This document shows positions 24,992 to 32,803 of a DNA stretch of 64,000 bases, one piece after another. The translations under genes and the position numbers were made by a program. The stretch is from positions 19,175 through 83,174 of the forward strand of contig NZ_JACJKB010000013.1 in assembly GCF_016900375.1 (NCBI RefSeq). Reading direction: 5' to 3'. The notes under the pieces were generated by a model that saw only the letters and a list, made by a program, of their open reading frames with translations, was not told the origin of the DNA and searched no databases. The stretch is from Collinsella tanakaei. GTDB taxonomy: Bacteria > Actinomycetota > Coriobacteriia > Coriobacteriales > Coriobacteriaceae. The stretch's first letter is position 1, and each line of letters opens with the position of its first letter.

Positions 24992-25495
24992 CATACGCTC
25001 GAGATAGTCGTCCGCCTCCGCGTGCGAGCGGAAGGTGACCAGCCGGCACCCCGCGGGGCGGGTTCCAAGGGTTTCGAGCAGCTGTGGGCGCTGTTCGACG
25101 GGAAAGCGGCGGATGTAGTCGACGAATTCGGGGTCGAGTTCAGACTCGACCCAAGGCAGGTCCTCGCGCGGGTGCCCGATGCGCGCGGCGGCTCCGGCAA
25201 GGCAGGTGGCGGTCGGCAGGTCGAACAGAAACGCGGTGTCCGCCCGGGCGAGGCGCCGTTCGAGCGTGCGCAGGTAGTTGCCGTCGATGACCCAGCGGTC
25301 GCGCGCCAGCTCCGCATCGAGGCTGCGGTCGAACTCCTCATGTGTCACGTGCGTGCCGTCCGGCTTGTGCCAGATCATGTCGAGGTGGACGAGCGGCAGG
25401 CCGAGGCGGTCGCAAAGCCGGCGTGCAAAGGTGCTCTTGCCGGCGCCGGGACAGCCCGCGACAAGGACGCGATTTGGAGTTGGGTTTTCGCTCAC
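24980..25495 (-). CDS. P-loop small-molecule kinase (adenylate kinase/FlaR-like)
   Basis: Protein of 171 aa: Walker A GCPGAGKST (residues 14-22), LVHLDMIWHKPDGT, and RWVIDGNYLRTLERRLARAD typical of the topology-modulation/FlaR-like adenylate kinase group. It likely phosphorylates a nucleotide or another small molecule; the substrate is not known. The final residues RQD and the stop codon are encoded by the palindromic element at its 3' end, so the original C-terminus may have been different. It stands alone on the minus strand. Confidence 0.82.
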   Translation of the reverse strand: MSENPTPNRVLVAGCPGAGKSTFARRLCDRLGLPLVHLDMIWHKPDGTHVTHEEFDRSLDAELARDRWVIDGNYLRTLERRLARADTAFLFDLPTATCLAGAAARIGHPREDLPWVESELDPEFVDYIRRFPVEQRPQLLETLGTRPAGCRLVTFRSHAEADDYLERMRQD

Positions 25496-25594
25496 GGGGC
25501 TCCTTTTCGACGGTCGACGGTTGGCGGCTTGCTGGCCCGACTGGCGTGCATCTTACGGTAGCATGATGCGGGAACAACGCGTCTGAGCGCCAAG

Positions 25595-25625
25595 CGACAA
25601 GATTGAACCTGGCCCCATCTTATCG
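25595..25625. repeat. CGACAAG palindrome, copy 13
   Basis: CGACAAG/CTTATCG arms around ATTGAACCTGGCCCCAT, in the divergent gap between the kinase and GNAT genes. Confidence 0.85.
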
Positions 25626-25649
25626 GTTACGGGAAAGGGGAGCGGGTCT

Positions 25650-26096
25650 ATGTTGCATATCGTTGAGATCGAAGCGGCGGATCGCACGCCTGAGCTCGTG
25701 GATGCGCTCTGCGCGGTGTGGGAGGGCGCCGTCCGCGCGACGCACGATTACCTGCCTGCGGGCGAGGTCGAACGCATCGGCGCGATGGTCCCGCAGGCCA
25801 TCGCGGGTGTGCCGACGCTGCTCGTGTGCATGCGCGACGGCGAGCCGGTCGGGTTCCTCGGCATGGAGGGCACCTTCATCGAGATGCTTTTCGTGTCGGC
25901 TGCCTGCCGCGGGCAGGGTATCGGCTTCGGCTTGGTCGAGCGCGCGATCTCCGAGCACGGTGCGACCGAGGTCTCCGTCAACGAGCAGAACCCGCAGGCA
26001 GTTGGCTTCTACGAGCGCATGGGGTTTGCGACCTACCGCCGCACCGAAACTGACAGCGAGGGCGCGCCCTATCCGCTGCTGTTCATGCGCCGCTAG
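25650..26096 (+). CDS. GNAT-family N-acetyltransferase
   Basis: Protein of 148 aa: acetyl-CoA loop AACRGQGIGFGLVERAI (around residue 85-100), beta-bulge region FIEMLFVSAACRG, and NEQNPQAVGFYERMGFATY at the C-terminus. It resembles YjaB/RimI-like small acetyltransferases. The substrate is unknown. AAGGGGAG lies about 8 nt before the ATG. It is followed by two inverted ATGACAG palindromes that could terminate transcription. Confidence 0.87.
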   Translation: MLHIVEIEAADRTPELVDALCAVWEGAVRATHDYLPAGEVERIGAMVPQAIAGVPTLLVCMRDGEPVGFLGMEGTFIEMLFVSAACRGQGIGFGLVERAISEHGATEVSVNEQNPQAVGFYERMGFATYRRTETDSEGAPYPLLFMRR

Positions 26097-26106
26097 CAGA
26101 AAGAGC

Positions 26107-26168
26107 ATGACAGTTAGGACGGGGCCAGCTGTCATACTTATGACAGCTGGCCCCGTCCTAACTGTCAT
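26107..26168. repeat. Inverted pair of ATGACAG palindromes, copies 2 and 3
   Basis: Two exact reverse-complement 29-bp units (26107-26135 and 26140-26168; arms ATGACAG, core TTAGGACGGGGCCAG) separated by 4 nt. Together they form a hairpin with 29-bp arms between the GNAT and methyltransferase genes. Confidence 0.85.
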
Positions 26169-26180
26169 GAAGGAGCGGAT

Positions 26181-26981
26181 ATGGGATTGCAGAAACATGG
26201 GGGTACGGGCGCGGAGGATACCGCCCCGACCGATTCGTATACCGATCTGAACGCGCGGATCATCGACCAGTGGATTGAAGGCGGCTGGCAGTGGGGGACG
26301 CCCATCTCGCACGAGCGCTACGAGGCGGCGCTCGCGGGCGACCGGTCCATGGTGCTCACGCCCACGCGCGAGGTTCCGCGCAGCTGGCTGTTCGACGACA
26401 TGCGCGGGATCCGCGTGCTCGGCCTTGCGGCCGGCGGCGGCCAGCAGATGCCGATCTTCGCGGCGATGGGCGCCGCGTGCACGGTACTCGACTACTCCGA
26501 GAAGCAGATCGCCTCGGAGCGGCTTGTCGCCGAGCGCGAGGGCTACGAGATCCGTACCGTGCGCGCCGACATGACGCGCCCGCTGCCTTTCGAGGACGGG
26601 GAGTTCGACCTCATCTTCCATCCGGTGTCCAACTGCTACATCGAGAAGGTCCTGCCGGTCTGGCGCGAGTGCTTCCGCGTGCTGGCGCCGGGCGGCCGCC
26701 TGCTGGCGGGTCTCGACAACGGGTTCAACTACGTGGTGGACGATGATGAGGGGCGTATCGTGCGCGGCCTGCCGTTCAACCCGCTGCGCGACCCCTCGCT
26801 CATCCCCGAAGGGGAGCTCGCCGACTGGGGCGTGCAGTTCTCGCACACGCTCGACGAGCAGATCCGTGGGCAGATCCAGGCGGGCTTCCGCCTGCTCGAC
26901 CTGTACGAGGACACCAATGGCGAAGGTCGCCTGCACGAGCTGGGCATCCCCACCTTCTGGGCAACCTGTGCCGAAAAGTGA
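26181..26981 (+). CDS. Class I SAM-dependent methyltransferase
   Basis: Protein of 266 aa: motif I VLGLAAGGGQQMPIFAAMGA, post-I acidic TVLDYSEKQIASE, motif II-like GEFDLIFHPVSNCYIE, and CFRVLAPGGRLLAG. These are typical of UbiE/Methyltransf_11-like enzymes acting on small molecules. The substrate is unknown. AAGGAG precedes the ATG by 5 nt, immediately after an ATGACAG palindrome. The stop TGA is the first codon of a CGACAAG-type palindrome. Confidence 0.87.
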   Translation: MGLQKHGGTGAEDTAPTDSYTDLNARIIDQWIEGGWQWGTPISHERYEAALAGDRSMVLTPTREVPRSWLFDDMRGIRVLGLAAGGGQQMPIFAAMGAACTVLDYSEKQIASERLVAEREGYEIRTVRADMTRPLPFEDGEFDLIFHPVSNCYIEKVLPVWRECFRVLAPGGRLLAGLDNGFNYVVDDDEGRIVRGLPFNPLRDPSLIPEGELADWGVQFSHTLDEQIRGQIQAGFRLLDLYEDTNGEGRLHELGIPTFWATCAEK

Positions 26982-27009
26982 CAAGATGGTGCCAGGTACA
27001 ATCTTGTCG
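26979..27009. repeat. CGACAAG palindrome, copy 14, provides stop codon
   Basis: TGACAAGAT/ATCTTGTCG around GGTGCCAGGTACA. TGA at its first bases ends the methyltransferase gene. Its end lies 10 nt before the glycosylase ATG. Confidence 0.85.
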
Positions 27010-27019
27010 GGGGGTGACC

Positions 27020-27640
27020 ATGTCGTACTGCGATTGGGATAGATCGAGCGAGATCACGCGCCGCTACCACGACGAAGAGTGGGGCGTGCCGCTGCACGAC
27101 GATATCGGGCAATTCGAGTTCCTCTCGCTTGAGGTCATGCAGTGCGGACTCAATTGGAACATGATGATGGCGAAGCGTGAGATCCTGCGTGGATGCTTCG
27201 ACGGCTTCGACTACGATCGCGTGGCGGCGTACGGTGAGGACGACGTAGAGCTCATCTTGGCGACGCCGGGGATGATCCGTTCGCGTCGCAAGGTCGAGGC
27301 CATCATCAACAACGCGCAGCGCTTTCTGGAGGCGCGCGCGGAGTTCGGCAGCTTCTCGGCCTACCTGTGGGGCTTTTCGGACAACAAGACGATTCTTTAC
27401 CACAAGCATGCCCAGGGTTACATCCCGGTGAGCAACGGGCTTTCGGCGAAGATCTCGAAGGACCTCAAGCGGCGCGGTTTCAAGTACCTGGGCCCCGTGG
27501 TCGTCTACTCGCACCTGCAGGCGTGCGGCATTATTAACGACCACGCCGAGGACTGCCCGCGCTACCGGCAGATCAACGATGCTCACCCCACGGTCGAGCG
27601 CCGTCGCTACCTCGAGCGCGATATCCGCCACTACGGCTGA
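27020..27640 (+). CDS. tag: DNA-3-methyladenine glycosylase I
   Basis: Protein of 206 aa. The N-terminal YCDWDRSSE and YHDEEWGVPLHDD, the HhH region SRRKVEAIINNAQRF, and the C-terminal zinc-ligand set (H in VYSHLQACGIINDH, C in EDCPRY) match Tag. It excises 3-methyladenine from alkylated DNA. ATG 27020 fits the conserved N-terminus; GGGGGGTG lies a few nt upstream. The window carries two more alkylation-repair genes near 46-47 kb and an MGMT homologue at 57.5 kb. Confidence 0.92.
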   Translation: MSYCDWDRSSEITRRYHDEEWGVPLHDDIGQFEFLSLEVMQCGLNWNMMMAKREILRGCFDGFDYDRVAAYGEDDVELILATPGMIRSRRKVEAIINNAQRFLEARAEFGSFSAYLWGFSDNKTILYHKHAQGYIPVSNGLSAKISKDLKRRGFKYLGPVVVYSHLQACGIINDHAEDCPRYRQINDAHPTVERRRYLERDIRHYG

Positions 27641-27641
27641 C

Positions 27642-27674
27642 ATGCAAGTTTGGGGACAGGTCCCAAACTTGCAT
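27642..27674. repeat. AAGTTTGGG-armed palindrome, copy 1
   Basis: 33 bp: arms ATGCAAGTTTGGG / CCCAAACTTGCAT (perfect 13 bp) around GACAGGT. It starts 2 nt after the tag stop codon. Confidence 0.87.
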
Positions 27675-27855
27675 CTATGTCCCGGCTTCTGCGGGGCCCC
27701 ATCACTTCTCGCGACGTGTGCCTCGATTCGCATCGGCGCTGGAGCCGGGTTCTTTTGTGCTTTGCCGCCAGCGATTCGGCTCGTTTTGGCCCTGCCGGCC
27801 CTCCCGTAAGGCCCATGTGGGCAATCTCCCCAGATATGTACTATTCGGTTGGCGA

Positions 27856-27920
27856 CACACCTCGATGAGACATGGAATCGCAATATGAAATATTGCGATT
27901 CCCCGAGAATAACAGGTGTG
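27856..27920. other. Two-tier hairpin, possible structured RNA or operator
   Basis: Inner perfect 12-bp stem GGAATCGCAATA (27874-27885) / TATTGCGATTCC (27891-27902) with loop TGAAA, inside an outer 7-bp pair CACACCT (27856-27862) / AGGTGTG (27914-27920). It is A/T-richer than its surroundings. No T-tract follows, so it is not a standard terminator. Confidence 0.45.
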
Positions 27921-28023
27921 AGCTTCTGTCCCGCCACTTCGAACCCCTATTTCTCCCTCCGGACCGGCGAAAAAAGATACATATCTGGTCAGATTGTCCA
28001 GCTCCCGACCACGAGGCCCAATG

Positions 28024-28052
28024 ATGACAGTTAGGACAGGTTCCACTGTCAT
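28024..28052. repeat. ATGACAG palindrome, copy 4
   Basis: 29 bp: ATGACAG / CTGTCAT around TTAGGACAGGTTCCA. The core is close to that of the AAGTTTGGG family (GGACAGGT), linking the two. Confidence 0.82.
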
Positions 28053-28117
28053 GCTTTTGCGCTCTGCGTGCCCCGTTGGCGCGCGGCGGCCGGGTGGGTC
28101 ATGGCATTATGAGCCTT

Positions 28118-28145
28118 ATGACGCTGGACCCGTCTCGCCCGTCAT
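28118..28145. repeat. ATGACAG palindrome, degenerate copy 5
   Basis: ATGACG / CCGTCAT around CTGGACCCGTCTCG, about 75 nt upstream of the iminopeptidase ATG. Confidence 0.6.
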
Positions 28146-28219
28146 AAAAACTTGCATGGCTCGGGTGCGGCGCGGGTATCTATCCCATATCTATCGACGC
28201 GGGAGCAAAGGAGCCTGCC

Positions 28220-29113
28220 ATGGCGCACATCACCGAGACCTATGTCGACTACGCTGGGTTCAAGACCTACTGCAAGACCGTCGAGCCGGATGAGCCCGCC
28301 GCGGGCAAAAAGCCGCTGCTCGTGCTGCACGGCGGTCCCGGCGCCTGCCACAACTGCCTGCTCACCTACGCGCAGATTGCCGACCGCTACGGGCGCACCG
28401 TGGTGTTCTACGACCAGATCGGTTGCGGCAAGAGCGCCATCCCTCATCAGGAGGACGACTTCTACACCTGCGACCTGTGGATCGACGAGTTCTACACCGT
28501 GCGCCGCGCGCTCGGTCTCGACGACATCCACCTGTTCGGCAACTCGTGGGGCGGCATGCTCGGCATGCTCTGCATGATGAGGGACGACGCGGGAGTCAAC
28601 TCGTTCGTGATCAACAGCTCGCCGGTGCGCATCGATACCTGGCTTTCCGAGGCGCGCCGCCTCATCCGGTATCTCCCGAAGGACATGCAGGAGGCCCTGG
28701 AGGAAGCGGAGCGCACGGGCGACTATGACGCGCCGGCGGCGGCAGCGGCAGCCGACGAGTACTACAAGCGCCACGTGATGGGCGTCTACGCCGCCGACTA
28801 TCCGCAGGAGATTATCGACTCCAACGCGGGCACGGGCGAGTGCTACATGGTCATGCAGGGCGCGAGCGAGTTCGTGTGCACCGGTAAGCTCAAGGACTGG
28901 GACATCCGCGAGGGCGTGAAGAGCATCCGCGTGCCGTGCATGGCGCTTTCTGGAACCGATGACGAGGGTACGCCCTACACCATCAAGGAGAGCGTCGACC
29001 TCATCCCCGGCTGCGAATGGACGCTCATCCAGGGCGCACCGCATCTGGCCAATATCACGCACCCCGATGAGTGCCTCGCCGCCGTCGAGGGCTTCATCAG
29101 CCGCTTCGACTAG
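28220..29113 (+). CDS. Proline iminopeptidase-like alpha/beta hydrolase
   Basis: Hydrolase of 297 aa of the S33 family: oxyanion HGGPG, nucleophile GNSWGGM (Ser about residue 109), late aspartate near GTDDEGTPYT, and catalytic His in APHLANITHP. It removes N-terminal proline or other residues from peptides. CAAAGGAG precedes the ATG. The stop codon TAG is the first three bases of an AGGTGAAA palindrome shared with the convergent GH32 gene. Confidence 0.87.
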   Translation: MAHITETYVDYAGFKTYCKTVEPDEPAAGKKPLLVLHGGPGACHNCLLTYAQIADRYGRTVVFYDQIGCGKSAIPHQEDDFYTCDLWIDEFYTVRRALGLDDIHLFGNSWGGMLGMLCMMRDDAGVNSFVINSSPVRIDTWLSEARRLIRYLPKDMQEALEEAERTGDYDAPAAAAAADEYYKRHVMGVYAADYPQEIIDSNAGTGECYMVMQGASEFVCTGKLKDWDIREGVKSIRVPCMALSGTDDEGTPYTIKESVDLIPGCEWTLIQGAPHLANITHPDECLAAVEGFISRFD

Positions 29114-29143
29114 GTGAAATTACCCTAGAGGTCTTTTCACCTA
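29111..29143. repeat. AGGTGAAA-armed palindrome, copy 1, stops two genes
   Basis: TAGGTGAAA / TTTTCACCTA around TTACCCTAGAGGTC. TAG (29111-29113) ends the iminopeptidase gene; TGA in the opposite arm (complement of 29137-29139) ends the convergent GH32 gene. Confidence 0.85.
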
Positions 29144-30456
29144 AGGCCGTAGAGCGCGATCGTGCCGGTACCTTCGAGATGAATATCGTCGCTGAGCCCA
29201 TAGACCGCATTGGTGAGCGTGTACTCGCCGTCGTTCACGTAGGTCTCGACGATATTGCCGTCCACGTAGATTTCCAGATGATCGCCCTCGCGAGCCTCGG
29301 GCGTCTCGGAGACGAGCCGGCACTTCCCATTGTGCGGGCACACGGCGCTGCGGTCGGCGCGAAGGCGTCCTTCTATCCGTGCGATGCGGTAGCCGCCGAT
29401 GTCGAGGGTCTCGCCCTCGTGCAGCTCAAGCGTCATACGGAAGCCCCCGTTGCCCGCCTCTGAAGGCGCGGCAATCGGGTGCGCGTAAGCTGCGCGCACA
29501 TCGGGGTGCACCGAGAAGCGCGCTCGCCCGTCGCGCGCCGACACGACGCGTGGCAGGCACATCATGCCCCACCAGGGGCGGCTGCCCTCATCGACCGGTC
29601 CAGGCATGCGCAGCCATGCGATCACGATGCGGCGCCCTTCGGCGTCGAGCGTGCTTTGGGGTGCGTAGAGGTCAAGCCCGTAATCGAAGAAGCGCCCGTC
29701 GTCCGCGATGTGCATGGCGCACGTCGCCTCGTCAAAATCGGCGAGCGCGCAGAGCGACATATCGGGCGGACAGGCGCAGTCTTTCATATATCCCATGGGG
29801 GAGAACAGCAAGACGCCCTGCCCGTCGACCGTGAACCAGTCGGGGCACTCCCACATCCAGCCGATGCCCGGGCGCTCCGCCTGCCCGGCCAGCTCCCACG
29901 TCGTGAGGTCACGGCTGCGATAGATGAGCACCTCGCCCTCGTTGTGGCGCGTGCTGCCCAGCACCATGTACCAGGCGTCCGAACCGCGCCAGACCTTCGG
30001 GTCGCGCGTGTGCGTGACGTCACCCACCTCGGGATCGGTGATCTTGGGGATGATTACGTGCTTGGATCCCAGGTTGTCGAAGTGCTCGCCGTCGTCGGAA
30101 ACCATAAGCATCTGGCATGATTCGAAGTCGTTGTCCACGTGCTTGTGTATGTTCTCGGGGTTCTCCTGGCGGTAGCGCACGCCGGTGTAGAACAGGTAGA
30201 GCTTGCCGTCGTGCTCAACGGCGCTTCCCGAAAAGCAGCCGTTGCGATCTTGCGGCTTGGTGGGGTACAGCGCGATGGGCAGGTGCTCCCAGTGGACGAG
30301 GTCTGTGCTCACCGCGTGGCCCCAGTGCATGGTGCCCCACCGAGGTTCATAGGGAAAATGCTGGTAGAACACGTGGTAACGCCCGCGGTAGTAGATGAAT
30401 CCGTTTGGGTCGTTGATCCAGTTGCCGGGTGCTTTGATATGGCCTGTCTGTTTCAT
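29137..30456 (-). CDS. GH32 beta-fructosidase / sucrose-6-phosphate hydrolase
   Basis: Enzyme of 439 aa. GH32 signatures: nucleophile in NWINDPNGF (residues ~11-19), transition-state Asp in TRDPKVW, acid/base Glu in WECPDWF; a beta-sandwich follows in the last ~110 residues. It hydrolyses sucrose, sucrose-6-phosphate or fructans; no signal peptide is present, so it acts in the cytoplasm. Directly upstream lie remnants of a PTS EIIC and a LacI repressor, so the dedicated uptake and control genes have been lost. AGGAATGT precedes the ATG. Confidence 0.9.
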   Translation of the reverse strand: MKQTGHIKAPGNWINDPNGFIYYRGRYHVFYQHFPYEPRWGTMHWGHAVSTDLVHWEHLPIALYPTKPQDRNGCFSGSAVEHDGKLYLFYTGVRYRQENPENIHKHVDNDFESCQMLMVSDDGEHFDNLGSKHVIIPKITDPEVGDVTHTRDPKVWRGSDAWYMVLGSTRHNEGEVLIYRSRDLTTWELAGQAERPGIGWMWECPDWFTVDGQGVLLFSPMGYMKDCACPPDMSLCALADFDEATCAMHIADDGRFFDYGLDLYAPQSTLDAEGRRIVIAWLRMPGPVDEGSRPWWGMMCLPRVVSARDGRARFSVHPDVRAAYAHPIAAPSEAGNGGFRMTLELHEGETLDIGGYRIARIEGRLRADRSAVCPHNGKCRLVSETPEAREGDHLEIYVDGNIVETYVNDGEYTLTNAVYGLSDDIHLEGTGTIALYGLR

Positions 30457-30586
30457 ACATTCCTATCCATTGGAGGTCGTGGTGTATTGAACGATAGTAC
30501 AACGCGGCAGGCGGCGCGGCGTGCAAGGCAATCGCCCCACCACCGCACCGCTTCTGCCGCCGCATGGTATGTTGCGGTCCTTTATG

Positions 30587-30810
30587 CTACGCGATTTGCT
30601 TTCGGCCGATCGTCTTGCCAAAGGTCAGCGTGATGATGAACGTGCACACGATGGCAATGATTGTCGAGACGAGGAACTGCACCATGCAGTCGGGGCGGAT
30701 GCAGATGACGCCGATGATGCCGCAGGGTCCCTGCGAGACGGACAGCACGTGGACCATGGTGGCGTACGCGGCGCCGATGCCACCGCCGATGAGGGCGGCG
30801 TAGAAGGGAA
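30587..30810 (-). pseudogene. C-terminal remnant of a PTS EIIC (sucrose type)
   Basis: About 75 codons encode the last part of an EIIC permease: RFPFYAALIGGGIGAAYA, then hydrophobic helices ending FIITLTFGKTIGRKQIA. EIIBC proteins of the sucrose/glucose group are usually 450-650 aa. The frame continues 5' only into the antisense of the LacI remnant, without start or ribosome site. It is a deletion remnant of the uptake system that matched the adjacent GH32 enzyme. Confidence 0.8.
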
Positions 30811-30815
30811 AGCGC

Positions 30816-31115
30816 AAGAGCGTGTTCGTGTCGAACGATACGTACGCGAACATGCTGCTCAACTTGATTGTGCGTGCGCGGCGCGAGATGCCGGACGACT
30901 ATCTGATCGTCGGCTTTGACGATTCTCCCGTATCTCGGGAATCCATCGTCCCCATAGCCACGGTGGGGCAGCAGGTCGAAACGATTGCACAAGAGGCGAT
31001 GGAGGTGCTGGTGATGCAGATGGAGGAGCGGAAGAAGCGTCGGCCGAAGCCTCTGGATGAGCCCATCCACAAAGTGGTCGACCCCGTGCTCGTTCGCAGG
31101 GACACCGCGCGCTAA
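30816..31115 (+). pseudogene. C-terminal remnant of a LacI-family repressor
   Basis: About 97 codons encode the end of a periplasmic-binding-like domain: VFVSNDTYANMLLNLIVR, DDYLIVGFDDSPVSRESIVP, TVGQQVETIAQEAMEVLVMQ. LacI proteins are about 330 aa with an N-terminal helix-turn-helix, which is missing. No ribosome site is present. Its 5' end fuses head-to-head with the PTS remnant at about 30811-30815, so one deletion removed both 5' parts and the shared promoter. Confidence 0.82.
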
Positions 31116-31118
31116 CAG

Positions 31119-31149
31119 CGACAAGATGGGGCCGGGTTCAATCTTGTCG
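31119..31149. repeat. CGACAAG palindrome, copy 15
   Basis: CGACAAGAT / ATCTTGTCG around GGGGCCGGGTTCA, 3 nt after the stop codon of the LacI remnant. Confidence 0.85.
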
Positions 31150-31231
31150 GTCGGGTTCAACGCGACAAGCGGTGCGGCATGCGGGACGATTGTCTTGCAT
31201 GCCGCAGCAAAAAACCAAGGAATTGCATGCA

Positions 31232-31831
31232 TTACCCGTTGGGGTTGATGAGCTCGAGCGCGTCGAAAGTTGCTGTGGCGGGATCGAACTCGTACACCGT
31301 GATGCCGCAGTTGCCGATGCGGCGGCCGTCGCCGCGCAGGCGCGCCTCCGCGTGCGCGCCCTGGGCGCGCAAAAACTGCGCCACCGCTGCGCCGTGCGAC
31401 GCCATGAGCACGCATTCGTGGTCGGGGCGCTGCATGAGCGCGGTGATCGTGGTCACGAGGCGTTCACGGAAGGCCATCTCGCCCTCGCCGCCGAACGGCA
31501 CGTAGAAGTCGCCGTAGGGCAGAGGCGGGTTCACGTCTTCCGTGAGCCCCTCGAAGCCGCCGAAGTTCCACTCCTTCAGGCCCTTCACGCGCTCGTAGGG
31601 GAGCTCGGTTTGGCCGATACCCTCGAGCACGAGCTCAAGCGTATCGACGGCGCGCTCCGAGGTTGACGAGTAGGCGTGATCGAATGCGACATCGTGCTCA
31701 GCAAACCACGCGGCCGCGCGGCGCGCCTGCTCGCGTCCCAGCTCCGTGAGCGGGGAGTCGCACCAGCCCTGCTTGCGTTTGAGTACGTTGAACAGCGTCT
31801 GACCGTGACGCATAAGGTAGAGCTTGGACAT
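31232..31831 (-). CDS. Histidine phosphatase (phosphoglycerate-mutase superfamily)
   Basis: Protein of 199 aa: catalytic RHG motif in LYLMRHGQTLFN, acid/base Glu in LKEWNFGGFEG, and second catalytic His in LMASHGAAVAQF. It acts as a phosphatase on a small phosphorylated molecule; a true mutase is less likely given the length. Two ATGs stand in tandem; the second (31831) is chosen because AAGGAGG lies 4 nt before it. The gene lies downstream of an aldo/keto reductase gene, separated by an AAGTTTGGG palindrome. Confidence 0.87.
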   Translation of the reverse strand: MSKLYLMRHGQTLFNVLKRKQGWCDSPLTELGREQARRAAAWFAEHDVAFDHAYSSTSERAVDTLELVLEGIGQTELPYERVKGLKEWNFGGFEGLTEDVNPPLPYGDFYVPFGGEGEMAFRERLVTTITALMQRPDHECVLMASHGAAVAQFLRAQGAHAEARLRGDGRRIGNCGITVYEFDPATATFDALELINPNG

Positions 31832-31846
31832 CATTCCTCCTTGTGA

Positions 31847-31871
31847 AAGTTTGGGACCTGTCCCCAAACTT
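31847..31871. repeat. AAGTTTGGG palindrome, copy 2
   Basis: AAGTTTGGG / CCCAAACTT around ACCTGTC, 5 nt after the stop of the aldo/keto reductase gene and just before the ribosome site of the phosphatase gene. Confidence 0.85.
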
Positions 31872-31876
31872 GCATG

Positions 31877-32755
31877 CTAGTACAGGGTGGCGCCAGCGAG
31901 CTGCTGTGTCTTCACGAGGTCGTTCAGAAGCCAGCTCACGGTATCGACGTCGAAGTGGTCGAAGATCCTAGGGAAGGCGGGGTCCTCCAGCGCGGCGACG
32001 GCTGCCATGTCGTCCGCGTCGAGCTCGAAGTCAAAGACGTCGATGTTTTCCGCCATGCGCTCGGGGCGCACGGTCTTGGGGATGACGATCACGTCCTGCT
32101 GCAGAAGCGAGCGCAGCACGACCTGCGCAGGCGTCTTGCCGTGCTTCTGGGCGATGCCGGCGAGCACCTCGTTGGTGAAGATGCCGTTTTGCCCCTCGGC
32201 GAACGGTGCCCAGGCCTCGTGAGCCACGCCGAGCCGCTCCATCAGCTCGTGTGCCTCGCGCTGCGGGCGGAAGGGGTGCGTCTCGATCTGATTCACCGCG
32301 GGCGGCACCGCGGCGAGCGCGCAGAGGTCCACGAGGCGCTCCGGATTGCAGTTGGACACGCCGATCGCGCGAATCTTGCCGGCACGGTAGGCGTCCTCCA
32401 TGGCGCGGTAGGCGCCCGGATAGTCGCCCATCATCTGGTGGAGCAGCATGAGGTCGATATAGTCGGTGCCCAGTTTGGCGAGCGTCTTGTCGATCGAGGC
32501 GGCTGCGCGCTCGTAATTCATGTTCGAGACCCATATCTTCGAGGTGATGAAGATCTCGTCGCGCGGGACATCGCTGGCCGCCACCGCGGCGCCGACGCCC
32601 TCCTCGTTGCCGTAGGCCTGCGCGGTGTCGATCAGGCGGTATCCGGCGTCGAGTGCCTGCGCCACGCAGCGCGCGGTGTCCTCCGGCGGCGTCTGGAACA
32701 CGCCGAAGCCGAGCATGGGCATCTTCACGCCGTTGTTGAGGGTCTTGTAGAGCAT
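31877..32755 (-). CDS. Aldo/keto reductase
   Basis: Enzyme of 292 aa with the AKR barrel: catalytic Asp/Tyr in RLIDTAQAYGNEEGV, Lys in FITSKIW, His in DLMLLHQMMGD, and NADP-binding IPKTVRPERMAENIDVFDF. It reduces aldehydes or ketones with NADPH, similar to 2,5-diketo-gluconate reductase-like AKR5 enzymes. A second AKR lies upstream on the same strand (48-nt gap); the two are about 40% alike by eye and may arise from duplication. The cytosolic substrate is unknown. Confidence 0.9.
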   Translation of the reverse strand: MLYKTLNNGVKMPMLGFGVFQTPPEDTARCVAQALDAGYRLIDTAQAYGNEEGVGAAVAASDVPRDEIFITSKIWVSNMNYERAAASIDKTLAKLGTDYIDLMLLHQMMGDYPGAYRAMEDAYRAGKIRAIGVSNCNPERLVDLCALAAVPPAVNQIETHPFRPQREAHELMERLGVAHEAWAPFAEGQNGIFTNEVLAGIAQKHGKTPAQVVLRSLLQQDVIVIPKTVRPERMAENIDVFDFELDADDMAAVAALEDPAFPRIFDHFDVDTVSWLLNDLVKTQQLAGATLY

Positions 32756-32803
32756 GGCGATCCTTTCTTTCGTAAACGGAGGTGCGCATCGGGAGCGCTG
32801 CCG

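Larger units (their letters stand above)
27641..28219. other. 579-bp gap with palindromes and a structured segment
   Basis: It contains the AAGTTTGGG palindrome, a double-stem hairpin (27856-27920), one good and one degenerate ATGACAG palindrome, and no credible gene. 27675-27855 and 27921-28023 show nothing recognisable. Confidence 0.6.
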
